Assembly (NCBI GenBank): GCA_011503125.2
Contig: WWBZ02000013.1
Location: forward strand, 434,001-498,000
Origin: Botryosphaeria dothidea
Taxonomy: Eukaryota; Ascomycota; Dothideomycetes; Botryosphaeriales; Botryosphaeriaceae
Direction: 5' to 3'
DNA: 64,000 bases
Program-made: the position numbers and the translations under genes
Notes under the pieces: model-generated
The model's input: only the letters and a program-made list of their open reading frames with translations
The model's database searches: none
Told to the model about the DNA's origin: nothing
Part shown: positions 23,161 through 35,203 of the stretch, piece by piece
Layout: each line of letters opens with the position of its first letter
Numbering within the stretch: position 1 is the first letter of the stretch

Positions 23161-24355
23161 ATGGTTCGTTTTGCCGGCGTGTCGATCACCCTGGTGACGG
23201 TTACATCATGCGTTGCCGCGGAAGCATGGACGGGGTGCGCGAAGCTTGTTGTCTTTAATGATCCTTGAACTGAACCTAATCGGCCTGCAGACCATGCGGA
23301 ACCAAGATCAATCCCGCCAACAGCGTTTCCGCTCGCGATGCGGCCAGGCTGGGTGCCAGGCAGGCTTCGCAGAACTCTACCAATTCGACAGCGACGTTGG
23401 ACGTGAGTAGGATTGAGTGGTGCGAATGTTTGAGATACGCGAGCTGATGGTTTTACCTCCAAGCTGTACTACCACGTCATCCTTGCTCAGGGAAATGACA
23501 CCACGGATTTCATCACCGACGACCTTCTCGACCGCCAGACGACAATCCTGAACGATGGTTTCGCTCCGATGGGATACCAATTCAACTTGGTAGAAACAAC
23601 CCGCACCGTCAACAACAGCTGGTAGGCGCCACATCTCCTCCACTCCATCATGCTTCTGACACCACCCAGGTTCTACAACTCCACGCAAAACTCCCAACTC
23701 GAAACCGACCTCAAGACCGTTCTCCGCCGCGGCAACAAGAAGACCCTCAACGTCTACATCATCGGGTGCGCCCTCCCCTCCCCTCCGCTCCATCCCAACC
23801 AACTCACCCCCACCGCAGCCTCTGGGACAGCAGCATCAGCGCCTGGTCCACCCTCCCCCTCGAGCTCGCCTTCAACGTCCCCGCCGACGGCATCATGCTG
23901 CACAACAGCGTCCTGCTGGGCGGCAGCAACGCCGTCTGGACGCTCGGCAAGACGCTCGTGCACGAGGCCGGCCACGTAAGAACCACCCCTCCTCCTCCCT
24001 CTCGCTCTCCGCTGACGCGCCCAGTGGGTCGGCCTCTACCACACCTTCTCGGGCGGCTGCGACAACAACTTCGACTACGTGGACGACACGCCGCTGGAGG
24101 CCGTGCCGGCGGCGTCGTGGGACGCGCTGGGCGGGTGTCCCGAGGGCAGGGACAGCTGTCCGGATGCGCCGGGGTTGGATCCGATTCGTAAGTTTCTCGC
24201 GAGAGGGTGTTTGGGGGGGGGGGATGAGGAGTGCTGATGTGCGTGCAGATAATTATATGGATTATACGAGCGATGAGTGTCGGACGGAGTTTACGGCGGG
24301 GCAGGTGGCGTATGCGCATGGGGAGATGGAGGAGTATAGGGGGGTGGTTGTGTGA
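23161..24355 (+). CDS. Secreted M43 (pappalysin-type) zinc metalloprotease
   Basis: Seven exons: 23161-23234, 23291-23402, 23464-23621, 23670-23765, 23819-23975, 24025-24187 and 24249-24355; every junction is in phase. Residues 1-20 are a signal peptide. The mature start has the PCGT motif typical of fungal M43 proteins, then YYHVILAQGND, FNLVETTRTVNNSW and LNVYIIG. The catalytic zinc site HEAGHWVGLYH matches HExxHxxGxxH and is split by intron 5 after HEAGH. The Met-turn NYMDYTSDECR follows. Paired cysteines (GGCDN, GGCPEGRDSC) complete the family pattern. It is an extracellular protease of the MEP1 type, and its length of about 270 residues is normal. Confidence 0.92.
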
Positions 24356-24584
24356 GTTGGTCGATCACCTGATATCAAGGATTATTAATTTCCAGCATCA
24401 CTTCCTCTTTAACTTTTATGTGGTGTCCGAAAAGGCTTGTTGTATATATAAATTGATCAAATGCTTACTACATCACAGATAGTAGAAGCGACAGGAACCC
24501 ATGGAAAAATGAAAAGAGATTTGAAACGACATAGGGAGCTAGGGGAGGCATTCAAAGGGGCTGAGACACAAAGTGAAAAGTATA

Positions 24585-27500
24585 TCAGCCGAGTGTGCTG
24601 CGATGCCTCTCGAGAACTCTTGCTACTGCGGGAAAGCCATTCTCCCGAGCAAACCCGACTGCTCTGCGGTACTGTTCCTCCCCGAATTCTGGGCTCTGGA
24701 CATCCGCCCCGGCGTTGAGAAGGAATTGCACCATGTCGATCCTTCCGTGCTCGGAAGCACCTTCGAGGGCCGTTCTCCCCTCATTTCTTGCGGCAGCTGC
24801 ATTCACGTCTGCACCCAGCTCTACCAGCCGCACCGCTATTCCGAGATACCCATGGATTGCGGCTGCCTGGAGTGCTGTGATACCTGCGTCCTCTGCAGCA
24901 GGTGCGTTGACATCTGCTCCTTGCACCAAGAGCTGGTCCATGATCTCAAATTGACCTTCGTCGATTGCAGCTTGGAGTGCAGTCCGTCCAAAGTAACCCA
25001 TCGCTGGGAGGTTGACGTTTGATCCTGCTTCCAGAAGCAACTTTACCCCACTTATCTGTCCACCGATGACCGCGGAGTTGAGCAAAGGTATTTGCCGTCT
25101 CGTGCCTAGGTCCCATTCTTCGATCGCAATGAGGTTTGGGTCAGCTCCCTTCCTTAAGAGAAACTGGGCCGCCTCCAAGTATCCTTGGGAGACCAGGTTA
25201 TGTAGCGGCTGTGAGTATGTGCCCCATAAAAGATATTGCCTTGACTCAAAGCTGCAACTGGGAGAGTAGTTTGTTTCTCTAGGCAACTCCCACGGTATTC
25301 CAGCGGACACGAAAACCTCGATCCAAGAGAGGTCTCCATAATGCAGTGATACCCAATTGAACATTTCGAACATACATTTTGAGGATACGTTTACTCCATT
25401 TTCAAGAAGGAGTGCAATGGTTGCGCTATCTTTGGTTTGTACCGCTTTAATGAGTATGTCGTGGCCGAGGCATCCGTGTCGAAACCGAGCTTCAAAATCT
25501 GGAACGTGGGAAGCGGCGATGTCGAGTACTTCCTTGAGGAAATGGAGCCCTCTTTCTCCGGCGTGCAAGAGAATGCCATCGATAAAAGTCTTAGGGTCCT
25601 TTTCGATAAGAGCGAGAATGAAATCCTCTCCCTGAGTGCGCACTACCTCTTCTAAATCTTTCGGCCTAATGCACGCACCCCTTTGGACCAACACCTCCAC
25701 AAGTTCTGGGCGTTCTTTGAAAGCCATTGTATCGAAGATTGAAGTGCATCCGTCGCAGCGCGCGCCCATGTCGAGTAACGAATTGATAAGAGGTTCATCT
25801 TCTGCCTCGAAAGCCATTTGAAGAGGCGTTTTGTCAGTCCCTAGTGCATTGACACTCGCCCCTTTGTGTAACAAAAATCTCCAAGTCTTTTCAAGAAGAT
25901 TTCCAAGCCTGTCTTCTTTCCCGATGGCTGCAGTCAAGGGAGTTTTCCCTTCCCAGAGTCCGTTGATATTCGCGCCAGCGTCCAGACAGCGTTGCGCAAT
26001 ATCCAGGCGCCCAGTTTCTGCAGAAGCGACTAAGACCGGCACCGAGCAGTAAGACGCGCCAAAACTTGACAGAATTTCGATCATTGAATCGTCACCGTTC
26101 TGTACCGCAAATGCGAACGATTCTTCGTCGGCGCACGCACCGGGTGTTATGAGTAGTAGCGTGACAAAATTTTCATATGAGACTGTGGATGTCGTGTGAC
26201 ATAATGCTAGTTTGAGAGCGTTCGTTCTGTACGGTATGACAGCAGAGAATTTGCTCCAGCAGTGTCGCATTGGCGTGTTGACGTTGGCACTTTGGCCAAT
26301 AAGTAATGAGGCGACGCCGTAGTTTCGATGAAAAATTGCCGACTCAAGCGGTGTGAATGCTCGTTCTCCGCAGGGTCTCAGGCCCAGGTCGGTATCAGTC
26401 TTAGCACCAGCTTCCACGAGGAGTTTGGCCATGTCCTCCACATTTCGTATCCCATCAACAGCCAGTTGCAATGCAGTCATGGGGATCTGATTTCCCCTCT
26501 CGCTTATAAAATTTACGTCCGCGCCCCTTCGCAGGAGCGCTCGCACGTTGCTGATGGTACCGTGCTTGATCGCCACAATGAACGCCTCATTCATGACTTC
26601 GTGCGATTCTTTTTCAGAGCCGATCAAGCGGTCCCATGGTAGCTCTGTGCAGGCATCGTTGCCATGACGAAGGGATCCCATCCACGCCGTGGGAATGTTA
26701 CCTTCAAAGAGAGGTAACAGCAAGCGCATGACTCCCTCATCGGAGTACAGCACCGCGTAATGAGCATAATGCCGCCCAATTAGCTTAACACCAGCACCAT
26801 GCTCAATAAGTAGGCGGATAATTTCCAGATTTCTGACTTCAATGGCAATTTCAAGGGGGAGATGCGTAGAGGCCGCATGCCTCTCGGGAGCATCCGCGAG
26901 TGGCTCATTGAGATCGATGCTGGCAAGCGCGAGCAACGCACGCGCGTGATTGACGTTGCCGGATTTCAACGAATTGACAAATAGTTTCTCAACCAATGCA
27001 TCGAATGTGGGCGAAGAAGGAGAGCATACAGAGCCTGAAACCCTCTTCGCCCATGATGCTGGAATCTTGACAACTGAGGAGATCGTGCATTGCCGGGAGG
27101 TATGCGGGCCCGACGCGTTGTAAATCTGCGTCCTCTCGACGAGAAAGGTTGGCGAAGGAGTATTTCAGAGAGTTCATTGGGTTCTTGAGTGATGAAAGCA
27201 TGAACTGGGAGAATTGAACTGTGGGAACCGCGAAATAATTGAGGCATGAAAGAACAGTGGTAGCCGGAGGAGAGAAAGTTACGCCCTCTGGTGTCGGTGG
27301 TGTAATGTTGGGCTCTACATCTCACACCAGTCAGTTACATGAAGCATGAATACAAGTGCTTTCAACTTTGCCGTGCTGATGCTTGTAGTTCATCATGTCC
27401 AAAGTCGAGCCTTGACCATACCGCGCCAGCGCCTTTTGCCGCTTCTTGACAGGGACGCAAACGCCGCTAATTCTCAGCTCGGTCTCTTTCCCGTCTCTTT

Positions 27501-27762
27501 TCCGCTTGTCGATACGCCGGGAAACCGTTGTCCATTCCTCACCAGTCAGGTTTTTGCGAAAGCCCCACTTTTTGAACTGTCGTTCATATTGTCCAGCACT
27601 GTTGTGGAAATTAGTACAGGTGAGAGAAAGAATGATAGTGGCTTCTTACTTCGCTCTAAAGTCATGCTTCTCCATCTCCTTCATGACTTGCTGCGTCTGT
27701 AGATTTTGAACAAGGTATAGATCTCGGATCCGCTCCTTTTGGGACTCCCATGGCATTTCCAT
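24585..27762 (-). CDS. Clr5-domain ankyrin-repeat protein
   Basis: Four exons are proposed: 27762-27650, 27598-27417, 27314-27075 and 27034-24585; phases agree at each junction. Exons 1-2 encode a Clr5 domain (WESQKERIRDLYLVQN, VMKEMEKHDFR, then YERQFKKWGFRKNLTGEEW), a fungal N-terminal module first named from a heterochromatin factor. A linker rich in Pro/Thr leads to about 800 residues of ankyrin repeats with recurring A-(2)-G-(4)-LL-x-x-GA-(D/N)-(V/P)-N spacing. The ankyrin frame alone has no upstream ATG, which is what led me to the extra exons. Intron 3 is only 40 nt and intron 2 uses a GTCAAG donor, so these two junctions are less certain. The protein probably serves as a nuclear or cytosolic scaffold. 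Function unknown. Confidence 0.78.
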
Positions 27763-28400
27763 CTTGGCAAATGCGGGGAAGCCTGACGGAGATATTCAGA
27801 GAAAATTTCAGAGAAAGTGTATAAACCGAAAGTTGTGTGTCCGGAAGAAAGATATCTTGAGCGACCGGCGACGGTTCTTATGTTGCGCTGCTCTGCAAGG
27901 CTGAGGTATCTGGTAAGCGCTGATAGGTCCTGTCCAAAACATTGTCCCACCAAGAATACCAGTCAACTGCAGCCATAATTGGCCATCATCACAAGGTGGC
28001 GTGCCTTCCCAAGTGGTGGTACACAGACTGCATGAATGGCTGCCTTCGTGAAACCCCTCCCACGAGCGTAGATGTGATTCGCTACGTCGAAAATCCGCTA
28101 ATCCATCGCTCCCGGTTTTCGACATTTCGTGAAACCGCTGCTCCTGAAATCATGACCACTGATGATTGAATGGTTCCAAAATCTTGCAGAGATCCCAACC
28201 AGTCTCAGGAATTCACTGCATATTGTTACACTGAACTCAATTGGTTGGGCTAAGATGTATGATAGCTCTCGTGCATGCAGGCTATGAAGTCCGGCACGCT
28301 TCCTCATAAAATAATGAAGCAAGTTGAGGCAAATGACGTGAGAAAAACTGATTCATCTGCTACATTACTTTCCATTCAGTATTCGAAACTGTGACATCGA
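27763..28400. other. Intergenic region
   Basis: About 640 bases between the start of the Clr5-ankyrin gene and the 3' end of the O-methyltransferase. Several short open frames exist but none shows family features or a credible exon chain. Confidence 0.45.
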
Positions 28401-29741
28401 TCACCGCTCTGTCTTGCACTCAATGATGGAAACACCGACTGGTTTCTCGCTCCTCCGGATCTTCAAAATCTTCAGATGGACGGAGCCAAAAAACTTTCTC
28501 CAATCTGCTTCGGTCCGCTCTTTTCCGCCCAGGTTCAGCATCGCCAGGTCGTCAACGGCTGAGTTGGAACTAGGTGGGTTTGACATTACCCTCTCGTGGA
28601 TCAAGATACGCGACTCCGGTCCCATGGCTCCTTGGATATTGCTTAGAATATCTCGGCATCGATCGTCAGACCAATCGTGCATGATTCTCCTCAGGTAGTA
28701 CACCAATGCGCCTGCTCAGCAATCAGAAGGGATAGGAGGCGCAATGAATTGCTCATACCTTTCAATGGTTGCGGTGTGAAGAAATCATGGGCCATTTTTC
28801 TGACCCCTCTCAGAGCCGGGGTATCGAGCTTCTTTACCTCTTCAATGACAGAAACTCTATCTTGCAAGACCATTCTGCCGGCAGGGATTCGTGGACATGC
28901 CTCGAGAATCATTTGGAGCACGTCACCATAGCTTCCGCCGACATCAACCACAAGGGCAGCGTCATCGGGCACCAGACGCTGGTTTTCAGCAACCCTACAA
29001 ATGATGGCCACATAAGCGTTTATTCAGTCCGTGAATTGTCAGTCTTACCGGTTGAGTGGGAACAGCTCGGCAGGCCGGTAGATCTCGGACGAGACCTTCA
29101 TCGCGACAGCGAAATCCTGAAGCTGTTCCCCTTCTATACAGTCCCAGACCGATGTGAACTCGAGCAATGCCGGGTTAGAGCATATGGACTCGACTGGTTC
29201 TTTCCGACCGCACTTCCTGAACGAACGCCACCAGCTGGTCGAGGCAAAGCACTGGCCATCGTACCTACACCAAAGGTCAGGACCCTGTTTCAATCCTGTG
29301 GGGTAAGGAAAGGATAACCTGCCATATCTTGAAATAAACCGCATAGCTCTCCTTCTCGGCGAAGATGGCTGAGGCCTTGGTGTGGACAACGCGGTCCTCG
29401 CCCACCTGTTCGAGGAAGCCACGCGAAACGAGCATCCACGCCATCCGTCTGACCAAGTTCTCGTCAGCGCCCACCGCGGCGGCGAGCTTTGAGTAGGAGA
29501 TGCCGTCGGAACCAGGTGGCGGCATCTTCTCAAAAGCAGCCCAGTCCATGAACAGCCTGATGGCACCAATCTCCATCGAGATTTCCATGTACTCATTGAT
29601 CCTCTCCGTCGGATTCTCGAATTCTGCCTTGATTTCTTTGGCAAGTTTGAGGATCTCCTCACGTCGGGAATCTGAGGTCTCATTGATGCCATCGACGGCA
29701 TCCGATAGTTTTCTGCTCAGTGATTTCAGATTCGATGCCAT
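28401..29741 (-). CDS. SAM-dependent O-methyltransferase (fungal class II, COMT-like)
   Basis: Four exons: 29741-29319, 29251-29049, 28994-28759 and 28711-28401, in phase. The N-terminal dimerisation helix part (AAAVGADENLVRRMAWMLVSRGFLE) is followed by YAVYFKIW and FRKCGRKEPVE. The SAM loop reads VVDVGGSYGDVL, and the catalytic base is in MHDWSDDRCRDIL, the usual HDW motif. The enzyme would methylate a hydroxyl on a phenolic or polyketide metabolite. It lies next to a pathway-type regulator and an FAD monooxygenase, an arrangement common in small secondary-metabolite clusters. The stretch between the KEPVE segment and the SAM loop is shorter than in many relatives, so activity is likely but not proven. 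Confidence 0.87.
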
Positions 29742-30241
29742 TGTAACAGAGAGACAAACATGCTGCTGGAAATCGACAGTCAATCTGCTTTGCTACATAG
29801 ACATTTACAGCTGGCGCGGATCGTAGACGGGAAAGAATGTCGGTTGAGCTTAAAGCAAACAAACTTCCCGGTCCGCACCGTAGAAACAGTTGCCCATCTG
29901 TCGGCCGAAATCGAAAATTCTTGTCGCAATAGGGCCTTGGCTTTCGAAGATACCTAGTCGGTTGGCGCTATTGTACATGTTTCGTGTTAATACGCAGCCC
30001 GCCAAGGACAATATCCGCAAGACGGAAAGGATTTCCTAATGATGCTTCACCAGTTCAACAGCCAAGACAAATTGTGACCAAACAAGATACGCAAACATCA
30101 TCCGTACTTTTCCATCCCAACTTCCCCTCATATCTGCTGGCAGAGGAAGAAAAACACTTCCCCATTTCTGCCTCCCTCACTTATCCAGACACCCAAAGAA
30201 AACACCGAAACAAGCCGCAACCCCAAACCCTCACACCTCCA
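29742..30241. other. Intergenic region, methyltransferase promoter
   Basis: These 500 bases lie between the methyltransferase start and the regulator's 3' end. A CGGCCG hexamer occurs at 29902-29907, the same hexamer found in the FAD-monooxygenase promoter at 33487 and 33528. One copy of a GC-rich hexamer is weak evidence. Confidence 0.35.
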
Positions 30242-32903
30242 TCAATCCACCCTCCTCTGCTGATCCCTCGGCCTCTCCCCCGCCACCAGCTGCCCCGCAC
30301 ACTCCGCCAACCACCGATGAAACGACGTCCACGCCGTCTCCGCCAGCAACGCCGCCCGCAACGCCTTCAACAGCCGCCGCACCCCGCCCCCATCCGCCGC
30401 CGCCAACACGCCCACCCCGCCAACCCGCACGACGCGCCCCTCCCGCCCCTCCACCCACGCCGCCGCGCCCCCCTCGTCCACCTCCCCATCAACCCGCAGC
30501 GCCTCCCCGCCCGGCCGCTCCCCCGCCGGCGCGTGCACCGCCCACGCCCACAGATACAGCACCGCCGCCAGCAAGACGAACGGATCGAACGGCAGACGCG
30601 CGCGCTGCGCGCAGACGGCGCGCAGGAGGGCGCCGGCGTGCAGGACGCCCGCGCGCGCGCGCGCCGGGGCGGCGGCGAACTGCGCGGCGAGGGCGGCGTG
30701 GGCGGCGGCGATCTCGGCGTCGGTGGCGCGCCAGCCGGAGAAGGCGTGCAGGGTGCGCAGGCGGACGGCGCGGAGAAGCGCGAGGAGATGGTGCAGGCGG
30801 GCGTGGATGGGCGAGGGGGAGGTGGGGGCGAAGAGGCGGAAGGGGTCGGGCGGCGTGCGCGTGGGGCGGTCTGCTGGGGGTGCGGGCGTGGAGGCTGGCG
30901 AGATCCAGGAGCGGCTGAGCTCGGCGGCGCGCTGCTCTTCGACGAAGAAGGTGGCCGTGGCGATGGTCTTGGAGAAGGCGCCGAGGCGTCCGAGCGTGGC
31001 GGGATTGGGTTGAGCGGTGAGGAAGAGGGCGGTGAGGCTTGGGGTTTGCTCTCCGGCTGGGTGTGGGTGCGGGTTAGTTTGGTGGGACTTGGAAGCTTGA
31101 GATCTTTTTAGGAAGTGCGATGATTAAATACCGTTGTGATGTTGAATCCATAAGTCCTTCCAGGTATGAGCATCTTTGGCCTCCCAAAGCTCTTCCGTAG
31201 CGGGTAAAGGAATAGTGAGTTCGGAAAGGGCGAGAAGAGGCTGATGGTCCAGGAATATTCGATGAAGGCATTCGAGAACTTCGACGGTGGCGTAAGCCAT
31301 ATGGAAGTTTTAAGAGGAGGGTGGATCCTGGGACTTACACCACACGCCATTTAATATCCGGCGCTCTCTTTCTCGTGAGATCCAGGCTCGCCAGTGGTCC
31401 TCATCTGATAGATCTTTGACAAGGTTGTCATGTTGTTTGCGGTAGTGCTTTCCCATAATCCGGACTTGACGATAGAGCGTGGGTAAAATGTTCCTTTCAT
31501 ATTGCAACTTGAGAAGTTGCTTATGAGACCCACTAAACATGAGGCACACGTTGTACAACAGGATGGTCTCGACGAGAGAGAGTTCGACTCTAGAAGATGG
31601 TACTTGTGGGAGCTATGGGATTGTTAGCCCGTATCTATTGCTGGGATGGTAATACAGACTTGCTTGTGGATGAATTGATCCAGTAACCTCACGAGACAAA
31701 TTCTGTACTGATCTTTCCGATTACTGCTCGTGTAATTAACCCCTACAGCGGCAATAGCAACTATCATGAGCTCAGGAACAGCGTTGGGATCGCAGGTGGA
31801 CGTGTGAAGCAGTGGTATTTCGCGGTTAAAAGACTCAAAGAAGAGTTGTACGAAAGCGTTCAAAGCAAGAAGTGATGGAAATTTAGATCTTGAGACTTGC
31901 TTATCAGATCGCTGAAGGGTATCGCACAGCGAAATGACACGTTGGTATGTGCTTTCTGACAGACGGTTGACATGACCAAAATCTTCGGCCTGGAGGATGT
32001 CCTGGTCATCCTGGGTCTCGTTTGTGGGATTGAAGGGTGAGAGAGAAGTCGAGGAGTGGCTCAGGTCAGCAGTCATGATCGTCGAAGCATCAGTCGGAGT
32101 TTGTATTGACAGGAAAGCGCTGGAATTCGGACTGAAATACGGCACGTTCCCCTCTGGGAATCCCCAATTGAAAGGGAAATCAAGCACACTCAGGATCTGT
32201 GAATCGAAGAGCCCAGACGCGGCTGCATCTACTAGGTCTCCGGCGTTGGGCATGAGACTATCCAAGCTTGGCTGCTCTGGTGAGAGGATTTTCCGGCTAG
32301 TCTGGTACGGACTCTGGCCTTCCAAAGCGTGAGATAATCTAGGCGAAGTCTCCGGAGTGATTGGCACAAGTGTATGAGAACCCTCGGCCATATCTGAGCT
32401 CCCGACCGTTCCAACTGTGGATGCTGACATTCCACCTTTCGACAGATTCATTTCTGAGTCCTGAAGAGGAAATAAGTATGAAGGCATTCAAGTGAGGACC
32501 GAAGCACGTACAAAAAACTCGCATGGAATAGATTTGAGATTACATCTTCGGCAGGGTGCTGTGCCGCTGCATCGCTTCTTCACCTGGGCACAGCTGATAC
32601 ACGCTTTTACACGGTGTATGCCCGCAGATTCCAGGTAGGCATAGTAAGATCGTACGGCGTTTGAGCCATGAGTGGCAATGTGGCGCTTCAATGTATCTCT
32701 GGAAGATCGTTATTTGGCCTTTCCGAGCATGCAGGCCACAAGAAATGTTACCTTCGGGGGAAGGACCTCTGGCAGTACTGACAATCGAACGGCTTCTTCC
32801 CCGAGTGACGTGCCGAATGGCGGCTTAGATGCTCTTGTCGCCCAAATGACTCTGGACAGTGTTCGCAATCAAACCGGGGCAATGGGCCGGCCATGGCATT
32901 CAT
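30242..32903 (-). CDS. Transcription factor with two C2H2 fingers plus Zn2Cys6 cluster
   Basis: Six exons: 32903-32752, 32698-32512, 32460-31660, 31612-31339, 31278-31132 and 31056-30242. Finger 1 is CEHCPESFGRQEHLSRHSARH and finger 2, split by intron 1, is CQYC...RRDTLKRHIATH. Both have C-x2-C-x12-H-x3-H spacing. About 27 residues later a binuclear cluster follows: ACISCAQVKKRC, CRRC and IPC. The rest is a Fungal_trans-type regulatory region (FPSLLALNAFVQLFFESFNREIPLLH; FLDHQPLLALSELTIPLP) and a GC-rich C-terminal exon ending LAECAGQLVAG. The combined C2H2-Zn2Cys6 design is a known but small fungal class, often regulating metabolite clusters. It is divergent from the FAD monooxygenase and upstream of the methyltransferase on the same strand. 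All splice phases fit. Confidence 0.87.
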
Positions 32904-33572
32904 TTGGTTGATATGGCTTTTCCGTTAGACAAGCGGGCATGCGATAGTAAGTCTTGCGGCAGCCCCGCGATCTGAAGTGCGCATAGCCCCTCACCTGCTC
33001 TGCAGGAGAGGCCTGACGCCCAGCAGATCGTTGTCGTAAGAAAGACAAAGTTTACGCGGTAGATTAGCTGCCGTGGACGAATGATAACTTTGAAAGGTGC
33101 TGTACCGCATTCGGAAGCGGTCCACGTCTGTTGCCGAAGTGACGATCCATGTTCGGGTCCGCGGTGGGGCCGCCCGCCGCCAGACTACTTGATGAGGGGC
33201 TGCTTTCCCCACGGGGTAGATCGAGCCGCAAATCTTGTTCGCTTTAGTGTAGCCTCTCCACATTAGCTACATCGGCGCTCATACTTAGTGTCTAGATGGA
33301 GTCCATTAATATGTTGTACCGTGAGTATCGACCGAAGTCATTGTTATTTTCACTGCTTGAACATCAATACTTCTACATTCAATCTCCCTCTAAGCCGTTT
33401 GCACCATGCAAGAAATGTCTCATTGTTTGATTCAACGAGCTAAGGTGTGGAGAACGAAAGTTGCCCCGTCGTATAGTCTGCGGGGGCGGCCGCTCCGCCG
33501 TACATGTGTATATAGCTGAAATCGCAGCGGCCGCAGACAACTTCCCGTCACACCAGACAGTAAAGATCCACC
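32904..33572. promoter_or_regulatory. Divergent promoter with two GCGGCCGC palindromes and a TATA box
   Basis: The 669 bases separate the regulator (minus) from the FAD monooxygenase (plus). GCGGCCGC occurs at 33486-33493 and 33527-33534, flanking TATATA at 33509-33514, which is 58 bases before the monooxygenase ATG. The inner CGG-CCG inverted triplets are what a Zn2Cys6 dimer could bind, so these may be operator sites. The sites are seen directly; binding is inference. Confidence 0.5.
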
Positions 33573-35203
33573 ATGGCCGAGCCCCAGCACCCCCCCTTCA
33601 AAGTCATCATCATCGGCGCCGGCCTCTCCGGCAGCCTCCTCGCCAACGGCCTCCTGCACGCCTCCGTCCCCGTCACCGTCTACGAGCGTGACGAGGAGAA
33701 CGCCAAGCGCGAAGGCTACCAGATCCACCTGGGCGAGTCCACCCTCGTCGGCATGCGCGCCTGCCTGTCTGCCGCACAGATCGCGTCCGTCGTGCAGAAG
33801 TTCGGCCGCGTCGGCGGGCGCAAAGGGCAGGCGTCGGTGATTCGGCATAAGGACTTTCGGTTGTTGTTGGATCTCAAGGCGTTTCCGGATTATAGCAAGT
33901 CGGCACCGATTAATCGGAAGGTGTTGAGGGATACGCTGGCGGCGCTGTTGGCGAGGGTGGGGGTGGTGAAGTATGAGAAGAGGTTTGTGCGGTATGAGAT
34001 CGTTGCGGATGGGGGAAGGGAGAGGGTGCGCGTGCATTTTCAGGACGGGGAGAGCGACGAGTGTGATGTGTTGATTGGGGCGGATGGGAGTGTTTCGAAG
34101 GTACGTGCCCTTGGCTTTGTTAATCGGAATACCATGCTTATGAGGACGCAGGTCAACTGTCAGTTGGGACTGAACAATATCAGTGAGATAAATACTCATG
34201 TCAACCTGCTTGTGAAGCAAGATCTCCCGACGGAGAAGCTGCTCGCCCTGGGCCGAGAGTTCACTTCAGGTCCTATACTGTCGATGGCGGATAATCAGAA
34301 TTTTTACTTTTCCGGTATTCTTATTTGCCCGCTACAATCGGATATGTTCAGAACTGATATTTCTATAGCATACGTACCCGAGAATAGCGACAAGTCTGGT
34401 TTCGACGAATTTTCTTCCTGCTCCGTTGGTGCTGCGCTTCCGATTGAAACGGCACCGCCCAACATAAATGAGCTGAGCCCCAAAGAGAAATGGGACTTTG
34501 TGTCACGATCAATTACGGGATGGGCCCCGCAATTGTAAGTATACATGGATAAGTTGGTCGTAGAGGGCTAATGCGGCTCCAGTCATCGCGCTCTCGATGT
34601 GGCTCGCGACTCAAATTTCCACACGTACATCGCGCGGACGAGCTCCCGCCCGCCGCGTGATTGGAGGAATAAGGTGAGATCCGATGACGCGCAGAGGATG
34701 GGACATCCTCGCGTCTGGCTCATGGGAGATGCAATGCACGCCATGTTCCCATACAGGTACGTGATTGTGCGCCTCTACCAGCTTGAATTGCACTAAACAT
34801 CGCGGATAGAGGGCAAGGTGGCAATCAGGCGATGCGCGACGCTGCCGTGGCCCTTCCATTGCTCATCGACTTGGCTGAGAAAGCAAAGACCGGCGATCTG
34901 AATGACAAGCACGTCGAAGACGCTTGCCAAGCATTCGAGGATGAGATGATCCCGCGAACGTTTGAATGGGTGAAAAAGAGCGGTGGACGAGAAATCATTG
35001 TAAGTGCTTTGCCTTCCTATGAACCCGACTGCATTTTCTGACTTAGCCTCCAGCCATTCAATTCCAGTAAGCTCAGCACACGAATTCTTTTTGCCATCGC
35101 GTCCAAGCTGGTGTGGGTTGCTCGGTTGTGGTATTTTGTCAAGCACACATTTGGGTTCTCGAGGTCGAGTAACTTGGACGATGCTCCGGAGCTGCGGGAG
35201 TAG
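33573..35203 (+). CDS. FAD-dependent monooxygenase (salicylate-hydroxylase / UbiH-like)
   Basis: Five exons: 33573-34100, 34152-34534, 34583-34756, 34810-34999 and 35054-35203, all in phase. The N-terminal FAD site is VIIIGAGLSGSLLANGLL, followed by the acidic end of strand 2 (VYERD). The second motif is CDVLIGADGSVSK, and the third is VWLMGDAMHAMFPYRGQGGNQAMRDA, interrupted by intron 3. The C-terminus ends in a hydrophobic stretch (RILFAIASKLVWVARLWYFV) that may touch membranes. The enzyme would hydroxylate or epoxidise an aromatic or prenylated substrate using NAD(P)H and O2. Unlike the monooxygenase at 9966 this gene is complete. Its divergent regulator and the neighbouring methyltransferase suggest one pathway. 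Confidence 0.9.

Noticed and set aside
29984..31111. 375-residue plus-strand open frame
   Set aside because: Pro/Arg/Gly-rich translation opposite the GC-rich last exon of the C2H2-Zn2Cys6 regulator, whose frame continues a clear protein.
32761..32830. Apparent frameshift in the second C2H2 finger
   Set aside because: On recounting the bases the frame is continuous (SGKKPFDCQYC); the problem was a reading error.
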